Assembly: GCA_041745295.1 (NCBI GenBank)
Contig: JBGTJE010000060.1
Location: 186,001 to 250,000, forward strand
Direction: 5' to 3'
Origin: JANMEB01 sp041745295
GTDB lineage: Bacteria; Planctomycetota; Planctomycetia; Pirellulales; Pirellulaceae
Length of the DNA stretch: 64,000 nt
Shown here: positions 44,686 to 53,423 of the stretch, piece by piece
How positions within the stretch are numbered: position 1 is the stretch's first letter
Layout: each line of letters starts with the position of its first letter
Translations under genes and position numbers: made by a program
Notes under the pieces: generated by a model
Told to the model about the DNA's origin: nothing
The model's input: only the letters and a program-made list of their open reading frames with translations
Database searches by the model: none

Positions 44686-45858
44686 ATGTCTACCGCATTT
44701 CTAATCTCGGGAGCCCGCACGCCGATCGGCTCATTTCTCGGTGCCTTTCAAACTATGTCGGCGACCGATTTAGGTGGCATCGCGCTGGCCAACGCCATTC
44801 AACGCAGTGGGGTACCTCTCGCTGACATCGACGAAGTCATCATGGGCAACGTGATCTCCGCTGGATTGGGCCAAGCACCCGCTCGCCAAGCGGCGCTCAA
44901 AGCCGGTCTGCCCACGACCATTCCCGCGGTCACCGTCAACAAAGTCTGCGGCTCCGGACTTAAGGCCGTAATGATTGCCAGCCAAGCCATTCGCTGCGGA
45001 GACGCTCACGCGATCGCGGCGGGGGGTATGGAGAATATGACGCTCGCCCCACACCTTGCCTACGGCTTGCGCGGCGGCATCAAGATGGGCGAAATCAAAA
45101 TGCAAGATGCCATGCTGTTCGACGGTTTAACCTGCGCGTTCGAATCCTGCCCCATGGGGAACCACGCGGAACATATCGCTCGCCAATACAACGTGACTCG
45201 CGCCGACCAAGATGAGTTTGCCCTTCGCAGCCAGCAACGCGCTGCACAAGCCGCATCATCCGGCATGTTCCGCGACGAAATCGTCGCCGTCACGATTAAA
45301 GAACGCAAAGGCCAACGCGTGGTCGAACAAGACGAGGGACCAAGGCCGCAAACGACGCGGGAAACTTTGTCCGAGTTGCGGCCCGTCTTCGAAAAAGACG
45401 GCACGGTAACTGCCGGCAATGCTTCGACGATCAGCGACGGTGCCGCCGCGGTCGTGGTGGTGGACGCAGTCCGCGCCGAGAATGCACCCTTGAAATTCAA
45501 GATCGTGGCGTCCCATACGTCCGGGACAGAGCCGAAAGATCTGTTCATTGCACCTGTCGCTGCAATTGAAGGGGTCTTGAAAAAGGCCAATCTTTCGACT
45601 TCGCAGATCGATCTATTCGAAATCAACGAAGCCTTTGCCAGTCAAATGGTCGCGTGCATGAGAGAACTCAAGCTCAATGAAGAGCGCGTCAACATTTATG
45701 GCGGTGGGATCTCGTTGGGTCATCCGATCGGGGCTAGCGGCGCTCGAGTCTTGGTGTCACTGATGTACGCACTCAAGCGAAACAATCTCAAGCGTGGCGT
45801 TGCCAGCCTCTGCCTCGGCGGCGGCAACGCTGTCGCCATGGTGATCGAAGCGGTTTAA
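44686..45858 (+). CDS. Acetyl-CoA acetyltransferase / 3-ketoacyl-CoA thiolase
   Basis: 390 residues from ATG at 44686, with AAGGA ten bases upstream and the family start STAFLISGARTPIGSF directly after. The nucleophilic Cys88 lies in VNKVCGSGLKAV. Further active-site segments are NEAFASQM, GHPIGASGAR and CLGGGNAVAM (second catalytic Cys). The size equals that of biosynthetic or degradative thiolase II (about 392). It cleaves or condenses acetoacetyl-CoA and short 3-ketoacyl-CoAs. It is divergent from the acyl-CoA dehydrogenase and carboxyltransferase genes, which fits a shared catabolic purpose, possibly leucine or fatty-acid breakdown. Confidence 0.93.
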   Translation: MSTAFLISGARTPIGSFLGAFQTMSATDLGGIALANAIQRSGVPLADIDEVIMGNVISAGLGQAPARQAALKAGLPTTIPAVTVNKVCGSGLKAVMIASQAIRCGDAHAIAAGGMENMTLAPHLAYGLRGGIKMGEIKMQDAMLFDGLTCAFESCPMGNHAEHIARQYNVTRADQDEFALRSQQRAAQAASSGMFRDEIVAVTIKERKGQRVVEQDEGPRPQTTRETLSELRPVFEKDGTVTAGNASTISDGAAAVVVVDAVRAENAPLKFKIVASHTSGTEPKDLFIAPVAAIEGVLKKANLSTSQIDLFEINEAFASQMVACMRELKLNEERVNIYGGGISLGHPIGASGARVLVSLMYALKRNNLKRGVASLCLGGGNAVAMVIEAV

Positions 45859-45916
45859 GTTGAGAGTTGAGAGTTGAGTTTGCGCGCCTCCAAGGTTCGA
45901 TCAGGCTAGTTTTCTG

Positions 45917-45953
45917 TTCCCTCCCACGCCGCGGGGAGGGCTAGGGAGGGGGT
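45917..45953. repeat. CCCTCCC/GGGAGGG-type intergenic inverted repeat
   Basis: CCCTCCC and GGGGAGGG arms are followed by CTAGGGAGGGGG. Related sequences occur at 47736-47780, 49726-49769 and 61495-61530. All are intergenic, near gene ends or starts, and pair C-rich and G-rich tracts. Confidence 0.6.
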
Positions 45954-46091
45954 TGCACTCATAAACAATCCGAGCGCCAATCACGCTGTGCCCGAGTCTC
46001 CCGACCACGCCCTTCGAGAACTCAGGGCATGCCACTCGAATCCAGCATGTCACCCGACGTGGGCGTCACACCAAACGGTTGCGTGAATGTC

Positions 46092-47609
46092 TTACCCCAA
46101 CGCCGAAATCCGTTTGAAGTCGCCTTTGAGCGATTGATATAACTGACGATAAATTGGATGTCCGCGATCGTAGAAGTCGCGGGCCCGTCGATCGACTTTC
46201 GTTTGGGAAACGACTTTGATCGTCGCGCGACACGCTTGTTCGACATTGGAAAACTCGCCGGCGCCGACCGCGGCCAATAGCGCGACACCGTACGCCGGTC
46301 CCTGCTCGCTGTTGATCACCGATGCGGGACGGCCGAACATGTCGGCTTGGAGTTGGCGCCAAAATGGGCTCTTCGAGCCCCCGCCCGAGACGCGAATCTG
46401 ATGCACAGGAACATTCAATTCTTGGATGATCTGCAGGCTATCGCGCATCGCGTACGTGACCCCTTCCATGATCGCGCGCGCCAAATGGCCGCGTGTGTGC
46501 TTGAGCGTGAGACCGACAAAGCAGCCGCGGGCGTCGGGGTCGGCGTGTGGCGTCCGCTCTCCCGCCAGATACGGCAGGAAAAACAATCCTTCGGCGCCGG
46601 TCGGAGAGGACTTGGCTTCTTCGTTCAAAATCTTGTATGGATCTTTTCGTTGCCGCGACATGTCTTGGCAAAGTCGATCCACGAACCATTGCATCGCGCC
46701 ACCTCCCGTGAGGCTGACACCCATCATGTGCCACTTCCCAGCGACGGCATGACAAAACGTGTGCAGGCGACCTTGCGGATCGATTTTGGGATCGTCGCTG
46801 TGGACGAACATGATCCCTGACGTTCCAATCGACGTCGACAGTATGCCGCTACTGACGACGCCGGTTCCCACCGCATTGGCAGCGCAATCGCCGGCGCCAC
46901 CCACCACGAGGCAGTCGACGGCTAGGCCCAGTTGTTTGGCGGCCTGAGCAGTAAGTTTGCCGGTGACTTGTTGTGATTCGTAGCATTGTGCAAAGAGGTC
47001 GACGTCGAGATCCAAGCGTTGCAGTAATTCCGTCGACCACGTTCGACGAGCGACGTCGAGCAGCAGCATGCCACTTGCGTCGCTGACGTCGGTCGCATAC
47101 TCGCCCGTCATGCGGCGGCGGATTTCGTCTTTGGGTAAAAGAACCTTTCGAGTTCGTTCGAATTTCTTTGGTTCGTGATTGCGAAGCCACAATATCTTGG
47201 GCGAAGTAAATCCGGTCAGCGCTGGGTTGGCCACCATTTTGATCAAGGCGGCTCGACCGCCGGCACGGCGTTCAATTTCATCGCATTCGGACGCGGTGCG
47301 CTGATCGTTCCAAAGAATCGCGGGGCGAAGGACTTGATCGTTTTTATCCAAGAAAACGGAGCCGTGCATTTGGCCCGATAGTCCGATCGCACGGACGGCG
47401 GAAGGTTTGACTTTGGCCTTTCGCACTACGGCGCGCACCGTTTTTTCAGTCGCCGTCCACCAATCCTCAGGGTTTTGCTCGCTCCACAGCGGTTTGGGGT
47501 GGTACAGCGGGTAGGTGGCATTCGCTTCAGCCAAAATCGCGCCGGCCGGATTCATCAACAGCGTTTTTGTTCCACTGGTCCCGATATCGATACCCAAGTA
47601 ATAGCTCAT
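46092..47609 (-). CDS. xylB: Xylulokinase (FGGY family carbohydrate kinase)
   Basis: 505 residues, cytoplasmic. It phosphorylates D-xylulose with ATP to feed the pentose phosphate pathway. The N-terminus YLGIDIGTSGTKTLLM binds phosphate. GLSGQMHGSVFLD is the xylulokinase-type substrate segment, and VGGAGDCAANAVGTG carries the catalytic Asp. The C-terminal VSGGGSKSPFWRQLQADMFG is the FGGY signature. Length is normal. No xylose isomerase adjoins it; the divergent gene encodes a solute-binding lipoprotein, so sugar uptake and use may be linked, but that is inference. Other FGGY substrates cannot be fully excluded. Confidence 0.92.
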   Translation of the reverse strand: MSYYLGIDIGTSGTKTLLMNPAGAILAEANATYPLYHPKPLWSEQNPEDWWTATEKTVRAVVRKAKVKPSAVRAIGLSGQMHGSVFLDKNDQVLRPAILWNDQRTASECDEIERRAGGRAALIKMVANPALTGFTSPKILWLRNHEPKKFERTRKVLLPKDEIRRRMTGEYATDVSDASGMLLLDVARRTWSTELLQRLDLDVDLFAQCYESQQVTGKLTAQAAKQLGLAVDCLVVGGAGDCAANAVGTGVVSSGILSTSIGTSGIMFVHSDDPKIDPQGRLHTFCHAVAGKWHMMGVSLTGGGAMQWFVDRLCQDMSRQRKDPYKILNEEAKSSPTGAEGLFFLPYLAGERTPHADPDARGCFVGLTLKHTRGHLARAIMEGVTYAMRDSLQIIQELNVPVHQIRVSGGGSKSPFWRQLQADMFGRPASVINSEQGPAYGVALLAAVGAGEFSNVEQACRATIKVVSQTKVDRRARDFYDRGHPIYRQLYQSLKGDFKRISALG

Positions 47610-47735
47610 GAGTCCATCGCCGCGGATTGTCGGATGACGATTCCAATTGACGCGAGCCCCATCGTAATCGCTGCGAATTCACTAGAATAGTGGCGTCGAA
47701 ACGCATCGGTTTTTGGTTCGGCGCAATACTGAATC

Positions 47736-47780
47736 TGTTCCCTCTCCCCGCTTCGGAGTGAGGGTTAGGGTGAGGGGTTC
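47736..47780. repeat. CCCTCTCCCC/GGTGAGGGG-type intergenic inverted repeat
   Basis: TGTTCCCTCTCCCCGCTTCGG is followed by GAGGGTTAGGGTGAGGGG. It is almost the same as 49726-49769. It lies in the divergent region between xylulokinase and the binding-protein gene. Confidence 0.7.
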
Positions 47781-47816
47781 TTATTTTCGAAGCATCCATT
47801 GGGCATTGGGACCGTA

Positions 47817-49277
47817 ATGAGTTCAAAGCCGTTTGCCTGGTATTCGCTCGCGTTTTGTGGCGTTCTAATCGCGGCGACTTTCGGTTGCCAACCGACCGAC
47901 GATGATGGCGCGCCAGCGGAATCGGTCGTAAATCAAACGCCGGAAAAACCGCAGAGACTAAAAGTGCTGTCGATCGACGACCCGCAGCAAGTCGCGGCAC
48001 GGATCGCCCAAGTGTGGACCGCCCAAACCGCCGGAGAGATCGAAGTCACGTATACAACGTCCGAGGGACTCTTTGCCGAGGCGCAACCCATCCCCGAGTT
48101 CGATATCGCGATCTACCCTAGCGTCAACATGGGCGAGTTGCTCGCCCGGCACGCAATCCAGCCACTCGATTTAGCCCAGTTGAAGGACCTATGTGCCGAT
48201 CGCCGCGTATTGCTGCGACACGACCGGACGACTGTCGTTCAAAGCGGCAAGTCAATCTTCGGGGCATCGTTGGGTTCTCCCATGCTGACGCTGCTCTATC
48301 GAAAGGATGTCTTCGAAAAATTGCAATTAGACGTTCCTCAGACTTGGCAGGAGTATCGAGCCACGGTGGAATCGCTCCCGTCGTCTGCTGCAAAATGGAC
48401 AAGCGAGCATGGCGAAACGATTCCAACTCAAATCTGCGAGCCGACGACCGGAACTTGGTTGGCCGAATACCTGCTCGCACGGGCAGCGGGATCGTTGGTC
48501 CGTCAAGGGCGGCTGTCTTCGTATTTTGAGATCGACTCCCTGAAGCCGCTCATCAACACACCGCCGTTCGTGGATGCATTGGAACAAATGACGGCCGAGC
48601 GCGAATTCAAGTCCGATCGACCTATGACGCCCGAGGATTGCTATATTGCCATCGTTCGAGGTGAAGCTGCACTCGCGGTAACTTGGCCGTCATCCCATTC
48701 GATTGTCGAAGGCGCCTCCGAGACGTTTCCGATCGCCGTGGCGTCGATTCCCGGCGCCTATCGATCGTTCGACTATCGGGAACAGAAATGGAAGTCGATT
48801 TCTCCGGATGAAATTCGCGCGACGCCCCTCATTCCGGTTTCCGGGCGCGTTGCGTCTGTCTCGTCGAAGACGCGCAGGCTGCGAACTGCGCTTCGGTTTG
48901 AAGCTTGGTTGATGACGGCCGACGCCAATCGCGAATTCTCGTCGCAGTTTCCGGATTTGCTTTTTACCCAAAACAGTCAGTTGACCGATCCCTTTCGCTG
49001 GGTCAATGATCAACTTCCGCGCGAAGCAGCTCAGCAAATGGCGGATGTGCTACGAATGTATCACGACCAGTCGATGGTCATGAGTAACATGCGCATCCCA
49101 GGCAGGGCTGCTTATATGAAAATATTGGCCGACGCAGCACGCTCGGCGATCGGCGGCCATGTAACTCCCCAAGCCGCCCTCGATTCCGCCGCCGCACGTT
49201 GGGACGAACTCAGCGAAAAGCTCGGTCGCGACCAACAGCGCAAACTCTTCCAAGACAGCGTTCGGCTAGATATGTAA
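47817..49277 (+). CDS. Extracellular solute-binding protein, probable lipoprotein
   Basis: 486 residues from ATG at 47817. The signal peptide ends in an AATFGC lipobox-like sequence, with Cys as the likely lipidated residue. The layout resembles ABC sugar-binding proteins (family 1). There is an early FDIAIYPSVNMGELL segment, a hinge region, GSPMLTLLYRKDVFEKLQLDVPQTWQEYRATVE (the binding-protein block for open/close lobes), and C-terminal helices. No transporter permease or ATPase gene adjoins it, so either the rest is encoded elsewhere or the protein has another role. It is divergent from xylB. Ligand unknown; sugar is a guess. Confidence 0.8.
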   Translation: MSSKPFAWYSLAFCGVLIAATFGCQPTDDDGAPAESVVNQTPEKPQRLKVLSIDDPQQVAARIAQVWTAQTAGEIEVTYTTSEGLFAEAQPIPEFDIAIYPSVNMGELLARHAIQPLDLAQLKDLCADRRVLLRHDRTTVVQSGKSIFGASLGSPMLTLLYRKDVFEKLQLDVPQTWQEYRATVESLPSSAAKWTSEHGETIPTQICEPTTGTWLAEYLLARAAGSLVRQGRLSSYFEIDSLKPLINTPPFVDALEQMTAEREFKSDRPMTPEDCYIAIVRGEAALAVTWPSSHSIVEGASETFPIAVASIPGAYRSFDYREQKWKSISPDEIRATPLIPVSGRVASVSSKTRRLRTALRFEAWLMTADANREFSSQFPDLLFTQNSQLTDPFRWVNDQLPREAAQQMADVLRMYHDQSMVMSNMRIPGRAAYMKILADAARSAIGGHVTPQAALDSAAARWDELSEKLGRDQQRKLFQDSVRLDM

Positions 49278-49320
49278 ACGGTCGAGAACAGTAATGGCTT
49301 GATCGGCGTTCAACGATTTG

Positions 49321-49707
49321 CTACGCGTGAGTCGCCACATGATACGCGAGCAAAATCGCCAGTACAACAAATACGATTCCGGGATAGATGAACAAATGCG
49401 CGCGCTCATGCGACGGAATCTGGAGCTTACGCAGCGCAAAACCGGGAAAACTGAAATAGATCAGCGCCTTGACGACCTGTGCCCAGCCGATGATCGTCAG
49501 CAGCACGGGAATGCCCGTCCAAACGTTGTGAAACGCGACCACAATCGAGCCAAAGATTAGGCTGAGAAACGCCACGGCAAACACGCCCGGCTTTCCGCGC
49601 TCGCGCAGGATCACAAAAAAATCCACCCACGCATGTGGCTGAAGAATGTGCGAGAGCCCAATCACCGTGAAGTTGATGATCGCATAAATCTGAATTGCTT
49701 GCTCCAC
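49321..49707 (-). CDS. Small integral membrane protein of unknown function
   Basis: 128 residues from GTG at 49707. Four hydrophobic helices are evident (about 8-22, 41-57, 66-84, 106-124). Between them lie short charged loops such as RERGKPG and SHERAHL. It has no known motif. Many bacteria carry such four-helix proteins of about 130 residues. It is set 44 bases from the end of the binding-protein gene on the opposite strand. Confidence 0.7.
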   Translation of the reverse strand: MEQAIQIYAIINFTVIGLSHILQPHAWVDFFVILRERGKPGVFAVAFLSLIFGSIVVAFHNVWTGIPVLLTIIGWAQVVKALIYFSFPGFALRKLQIPSHERAHLFIYPGIVFVVLAILLAYHVATHA

Positions 49708-49725
49708 AACGAGCTCGAGTCTCTG

Positions 49726-49769
49726 GTTCCCTCTCCCCGGCTTCGGGGGAGAGGTTAGGGTGAGGGGAG
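49726..49769. repeat. CCCTCTCCCC/GGTGAGGGG-type intergenic inverted repeat, second copy
   Basis: GGTTCCCTCTCCCCGGCTTC is followed by GAGAGGTTAGGGTGAGGGG, closely matching 47736-47780. The C-rich and G-rich arms pair around CTTCGG. Confidence 0.7.
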
Positions 49770-49842
49770 ATTGGGTGCTTGGATTGGTATGAGCCGTCGA
49801 CGTCCGCGTGACCGAGCGGCTCGCTCGCCTCGATGACTTGGA

Positions 49843-50349
49843 CTACAATTTCGAATCTTCCATCACCTTGGCCGCCAATCGCTTGTGGTATTCGTGCAGC
49901 TTCTGTCGGAGCCCCGCGTTGGAATTGGCGAGCACACGGATCGCCAGCAGCGCCGCATTCTTAGCCCCCGCTTCACCAATCGCGAGTGTACCGACGGGAA
50001 TTCCGCCGGGCATTTGGACCATCGAAAGCAGCGAATCGAATCCGGCGAGGGAGCGGCCTAGAATCGGCACTCCGAACACGGGCAAGACGGTTTGAGCGGC
50101 GACGACGCCGGCTAAATGTGCAGCTCCGCCAGCCCCGGCGATAATGACCTGCAATCCGCGGGTTTCGGCGCTCGAGGCCCACTCGTTGGTCTGTTGGGGC
50201 GTGCGATGGGCCGACAACACGCGCGATTCGTGAGCCACTTCAAACTCGGAAAGCAAATCGGCGGCGTGCCGCATGATCTCCCAATCCGACTTGCTTCCCA
50301 TGATCACGCCGACCAACGGCGTCCCGCTTGTTTGGCTCATCGTCGACAT
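49843..50349 (-). CDS. purE: N5-carboxyaminoimidazole ribonucleotide mutase
   Basis: 168 residues. It rearranges N5-CAIR to CAIR in purine synthesis. The class I PurE motifs are present: MGSKSDWE at 17-24, SAHRTP at 46-51 with the catalytic His, AGAGGAAHL, and a PGGIPVGTLAIG loop. The frame starts at ATG 50349; the ATG at 50340 (MSQTSG) is equally possible. purK, the usual partner, is not adjacent. Functionally secure by motif. Confidence 0.95.
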   Translation of the reverse strand: MSTMSQTSGTPLVGVIMGSKSDWEIMRHAADLLSEFEVAHESRVLSAHRTPQQTNEWASSAETRGLQVIIAGAGGAAHLAGVVAAQTVLPVFGVPILGRSLAGFDSLLSMVQMPGGIPVGTLAIGEAGAKNAALLAIRVLANSNAGLRQKLHEYHKRLAAKVMEDSKL

Positions 50350-50484
50350 CCCCGATTAACAAATTCTGATTAAAAAAACTTTCCGTTTGCTCGAGCGCGT
50401 GCCGTCATTCTAGCTCGATGTGGCTACCGTTTGCTAGGTAACGCTTGAAATTGATCGACGCCACCTTGGGCCTGGACGACGCGA

Positions 50485-52413
50485 CTATTGGCTGGGCGTA
50501 TCGAGATGGGGATCTTGGCCCATTTCCCGCTGGAGGGTTTGCCGTTGACGATCGCGATAGAGAAGCACTTTGCGAGCCTGAAAATGTTTTCGCTCGACGC
50601 GCTGTTGAGCAAGATAGAAATAGCGAACGAATCGAGCGAGTTGCTGCCGCGGTGCTTTCGACAAGCGTTTGAAGCGCTGGGCTTTCGCGGTACCAAATCC
50701 GCTTGGTAAAATGTCGTCATCCAACGAAAGATACTGGCGAAAGCTGCCGGGGTCGCCTTGGCGTCCGCCACGGCCAATCAATTGCCGATCGATCCGAGCC
50801 GCATCGTGAAGTTCAGTGCAGATGACGTGCAAGCCGCCCAAGCGAACGCAATCATCATCGAGTCGAATATCGGTTCCTCGACCAGCCATGTTTGTCGCAA
50901 CCGTAACTTGTCCCAGGCGACCTGCGCGAGCGATGATTTCGGCCTCGCGAGCCAAATGTCGCGCGTTGAGCACGACGTGCGGAACGTCAGCGACTTCGAG
51001 CAATGCTGAAAGTCGCTCGGATTTGTCGATCGAGCGAGTGCCGACCAGCACGGGTCGACCTGCCTCGCGAACGCTTCTGACCTCTTCAACGATTGCAGTC
51101 CATTTTGCTGCCTCTGTGCTAAAGACGAGATCAGGCATTTGATCGCGCCGGGTAGGCCGATGGGTGGGGACGTTGATCGCGCGGAGCTGATAGATTTTGT
51201 GCAATTCGCGGCTGCTGTTCGCCACCGTGCCAGTCATGCCGCAGAGGCGGGGATACTGTAAGCACAGATCTTGGACCGTGACCCGCGCGGCTTCGCCGGT
51301 CGCCACGCTGACCTCTAAGCCCTCTCGTGCCTCGATCGCTTGATGCAAGCCCGTCCGCCATTGCCGACCCTCCGCGAGCCGTCCCGTGAACTCGTCCACG
51401 ATGACGACTTTTTCGTCGCGGACGACATAATGGCGATCGCGAATATAGTAAGTGCCAACGTAGATAGCCTGCTGCAGATAATCGTACAGATCGGGCAAGG
51501 GAGTCGCCGCCAGCAATTCTGGCAATGGAATCTCGCGCGCACGGCGCCGTCCATGTCCATTGAGCGTTGGCTGGCGCGTCGTCGCATCGATCTCAAAATG
51601 TGCCCTCTCGCTGAATTCATTGGCATGCTGGGCGGCCCATTGGTAGAGCACGGATTCGCGCTTTGCAGCCCGATTCGGGATGGCACTCACAATCAGCGGC
51701 GTGCGGGCTTCGTCGATCAAGATGTTGTCGGCTTCGTCAAGTAACAGAAAATGGAACTCGCGCTGAACCGTTTGGATTTCGCTGCTGAGATCATCTTGAC
51801 CAAGCATCGAAGCCAAAACCGACGAACCATCGCTGGCTTGTCGTCGGAGCGCCAAACGATCGCGGAGAAAATCAAAACCAATTTCCTTGGCGGTGGTATA
51901 TGTCACGTCGCAGCGGTAGGCTCGATGGCGCACGGTGGGTGTCGTATTCGTTTGGACGACTCCGACGCTCAATCCCAAGACCTCGAAGATGGGTCTCATT
52001 TGTTGGGCATCCCGATTGGCCAAATAATCGTTGGCGGTCGCGACGTGTGCCCCATTGCCGCTGAGCGCTGCCAGGTACGTGGGCAGCGCCGCGGTCAAGG
52101 TTTTTCCTTCGCCTGTCGCCATCACCGCGATCGACCCGAAGTGCATTGCGATGCCGCCTAGCAATTGCACGGGATAATGCCGCATCTGCAGTCGTCGCGC
52201 GGCAGCCTCTCGCACCAGGGCAAACGCTTCGATGAGCAAGTGATCGAGTGGCTCGCCGGCACAAGCTCGATACCGAAGTGCCAAACTTGCTTTTCGCAGC
52301 GCCGAATCCTCCAACGCTTGGGTTGTCGGCGCGGCTCGTTCAATGAGTTCCTTCAGTCGAAGCCACCGCGCAGGAAGCCGTGGCATCTTCATTTGAGCCA
52401 ACGCTTTATGCAT
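50485..52413 (-). CDS. Short SecA-like ATPase (accessory SecA2 type)
   Basis: 642 residues, far shorter than housekeeping SecA (about 900). The DEAD-motor parts are complete: Walker A ATGEGKT at 99-105, YTTAKEIGFDFLRD, DEADNILIDEARTPLIVS, a preprotein cross-linking region (about 240-360), GMTGTV, and the second motor lobe with VGTRSIDKSERLS, NMAGRGTDI and RIDRQLIGRGGRQGDPGS. The sequence stops soon after the second motor lobe, so the wing, most of the scaffold and the C-terminal zinc tail are missing. The start ATG lies one base after the stop of a lipoprotein gene (TAG-C-ATG), implying coupling. It probably drives export of a specific set of proteins; housekeeping SecA must be elsewhere. Confidence 0.9.
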   Translation of the reverse strand: MHKALAQMKMPRLPARWLRLKELIERAAPTTQALEDSALRKASLALRYRACAGEPLDHLLIEAFALVREAAARRLQMRHYPVQLLGGIAMHFGSIAVMATGEGKTLTAALPTYLAALSGNGAHVATANDYLANRDAQQMRPIFEVLGLSVGVVQTNTTPTVRHRAYRCDVTYTTAKEIGFDFLRDRLALRRQASDGSSVLASMLGQDDLSSEIQTVQREFHFLLLDEADNILIDEARTPLIVSAIPNRAAKRESVLYQWAAQHANEFSERAHFEIDATTRQPTLNGHGRRRAREIPLPELLAATPLPDLYDYLQQAIYVGTYYIRDRHYVVRDEKVVIVDEFTGRLAEGRQWRTGLHQAIEAREGLEVSVATGEAARVTVQDLCLQYPRLCGMTGTVANSSRELHKIYQLRAINVPTHRPTRRDQMPDLVFSTEAAKWTAIVEEVRSVREAGRPVLVGTRSIDKSERLSALLEVADVPHVVLNARHLAREAEIIARAGRLGQVTVATNMAGRGTDIRLDDDCVRLGGLHVICTELHDAARIDRQLIGRGGRQGDPGSFRQYLSLDDDILPSGFGTAKAQRFKRLSKAPRQQLARFVRYFYLAQQRVERKHFQARKVLLYRDRQRQTLQREMGQDPHLDTPSQ

Positions 52414-52414
52414 G

Positions 52415-53197
52415 CTAACGATTCATGTACGTGCCGGTTGTGAACCGGTCCCGCCATCCGGCCTGGTAATTGGGATCGCGCGCCAAGAGTTCAGGCGACG
52501 TCGATGCCTGGGCCAAGACCACAGGTGCCGATTGAGGCGCCGACGGATAGGTTGGATATCCAATCGTTGATTGAGCCATGGAATTGACTTGCGGGCTTTG
52601 GATTGCCACGCCGGCGATTTGCGGCGACGTTCGATATTCAAATTGTCCTTGGCTATAGTTCGAGCCGGCGACCGAGCCAGGATTGAGCATCTGCCAATTC
52701 CCAGTTGGATTGAAATTCGTCGGCGCTCGGACCATCGTTGCGTCATTGGCAGGCATTCGCGTTGGATCATATCGCTCGTCTATCGTTGTCGAGCGATAAT
52801 CATTAGCCCAGGGTTGGAAACTGGTCGGGTTTACGTTCGCCCCGTTGGGTTGACCAGTCGGTCCATAAAAGCCGGAATTCGCAGGCGCATCGGCCGGGCG
52901 CCAACCAGGCTGAAGCGTCGGCAGCGACGAACTGACGGTCGCTGGAAAACCTGGATTCGGGTTAAACATTGCGCCCGTCGATGCCGCGGTTGGCCCGATC
53001 GGCGGCAGGACGTTTGGATTCGCAGCCGTTGCAGCCGGCGCGTAATACGGTTGGTTCGCCGATTGGACTTGATACGAATTCGTTCCAGGAGGCGCTATCC
53101 GTGCGTTTCCGAAGCCGTTCCCCGAAAGGACTCTGCATCCTGAGGCGTTGACAAGCAAGAGCAGTAAAGCACACGCGACGGCGTGAGTGCGATTCAT
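52415..53197 (-). CDS. Pro/Asn/Gln-rich lipoprotein coupled to secA2-like gene
   Basis: 260 residues from ATG at 53197, with a clear lipoprotein signal (HAVACALLLLLVNASGC, lipidated Cys at 21). The mature part is low in charge and rich in Pro, Asn, Ala, Tyr and Ser, probably extended or disordered (for example NSYQVQSANQPYYAPAA). It ends LLARDPNYQAGWRDRFTTGTYMNR, a segment with more conserved character. The stop codon is one base from the SecA-like start codon, so the two are one transcript. I know no family for it. It may be an outer-membrane or envelope lipoprotein needed for, or exported by, the accessory SecA. Confidence 0.78.
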   Translation of the reverse strand: MNRTHAVACALLLLLVNASGCRVLSGNGFGNARIAPPGTNSYQVQSANQPYYAPAATAANPNVLPPIGPTAASTGAMFNPNPGFPATVSSSLPTLQPGWRPADAPANSGFYGPTGQPNGANVNPTSFQPWANDYRSTTIDERYDPTRMPANDATMVRAPTNFNPTGNWQMLNPGSVAGSNYSQGQFEYRTSPQIAGVAIQSPQVNSMAQSTIGYPTYPSAPQSAPVVLAQASTSPELLARDPNYQAGWRDRFTTGTYMNR

Positions 53198-53423
53198 GAA
53201 TTCGGTCCTCGTTCGAGTTTCGCTCTTGGCCGATGCAAAATTGCCTTGTTCATCAAAGTGGTTCATCGACGTGCGATAACACGACGCCGGTGACGCGGCC
53301 GATTCCGTTAGTCATCACGCTAATTTCGGATGGGAGAAAATAGCGGCTTGCGGTCACCAATCAAGATCAATTCCCCGCGAGTGCCAGCGTCACAGAGTGG
53401 TTGCGGCCCAACGATAGCTGCAA

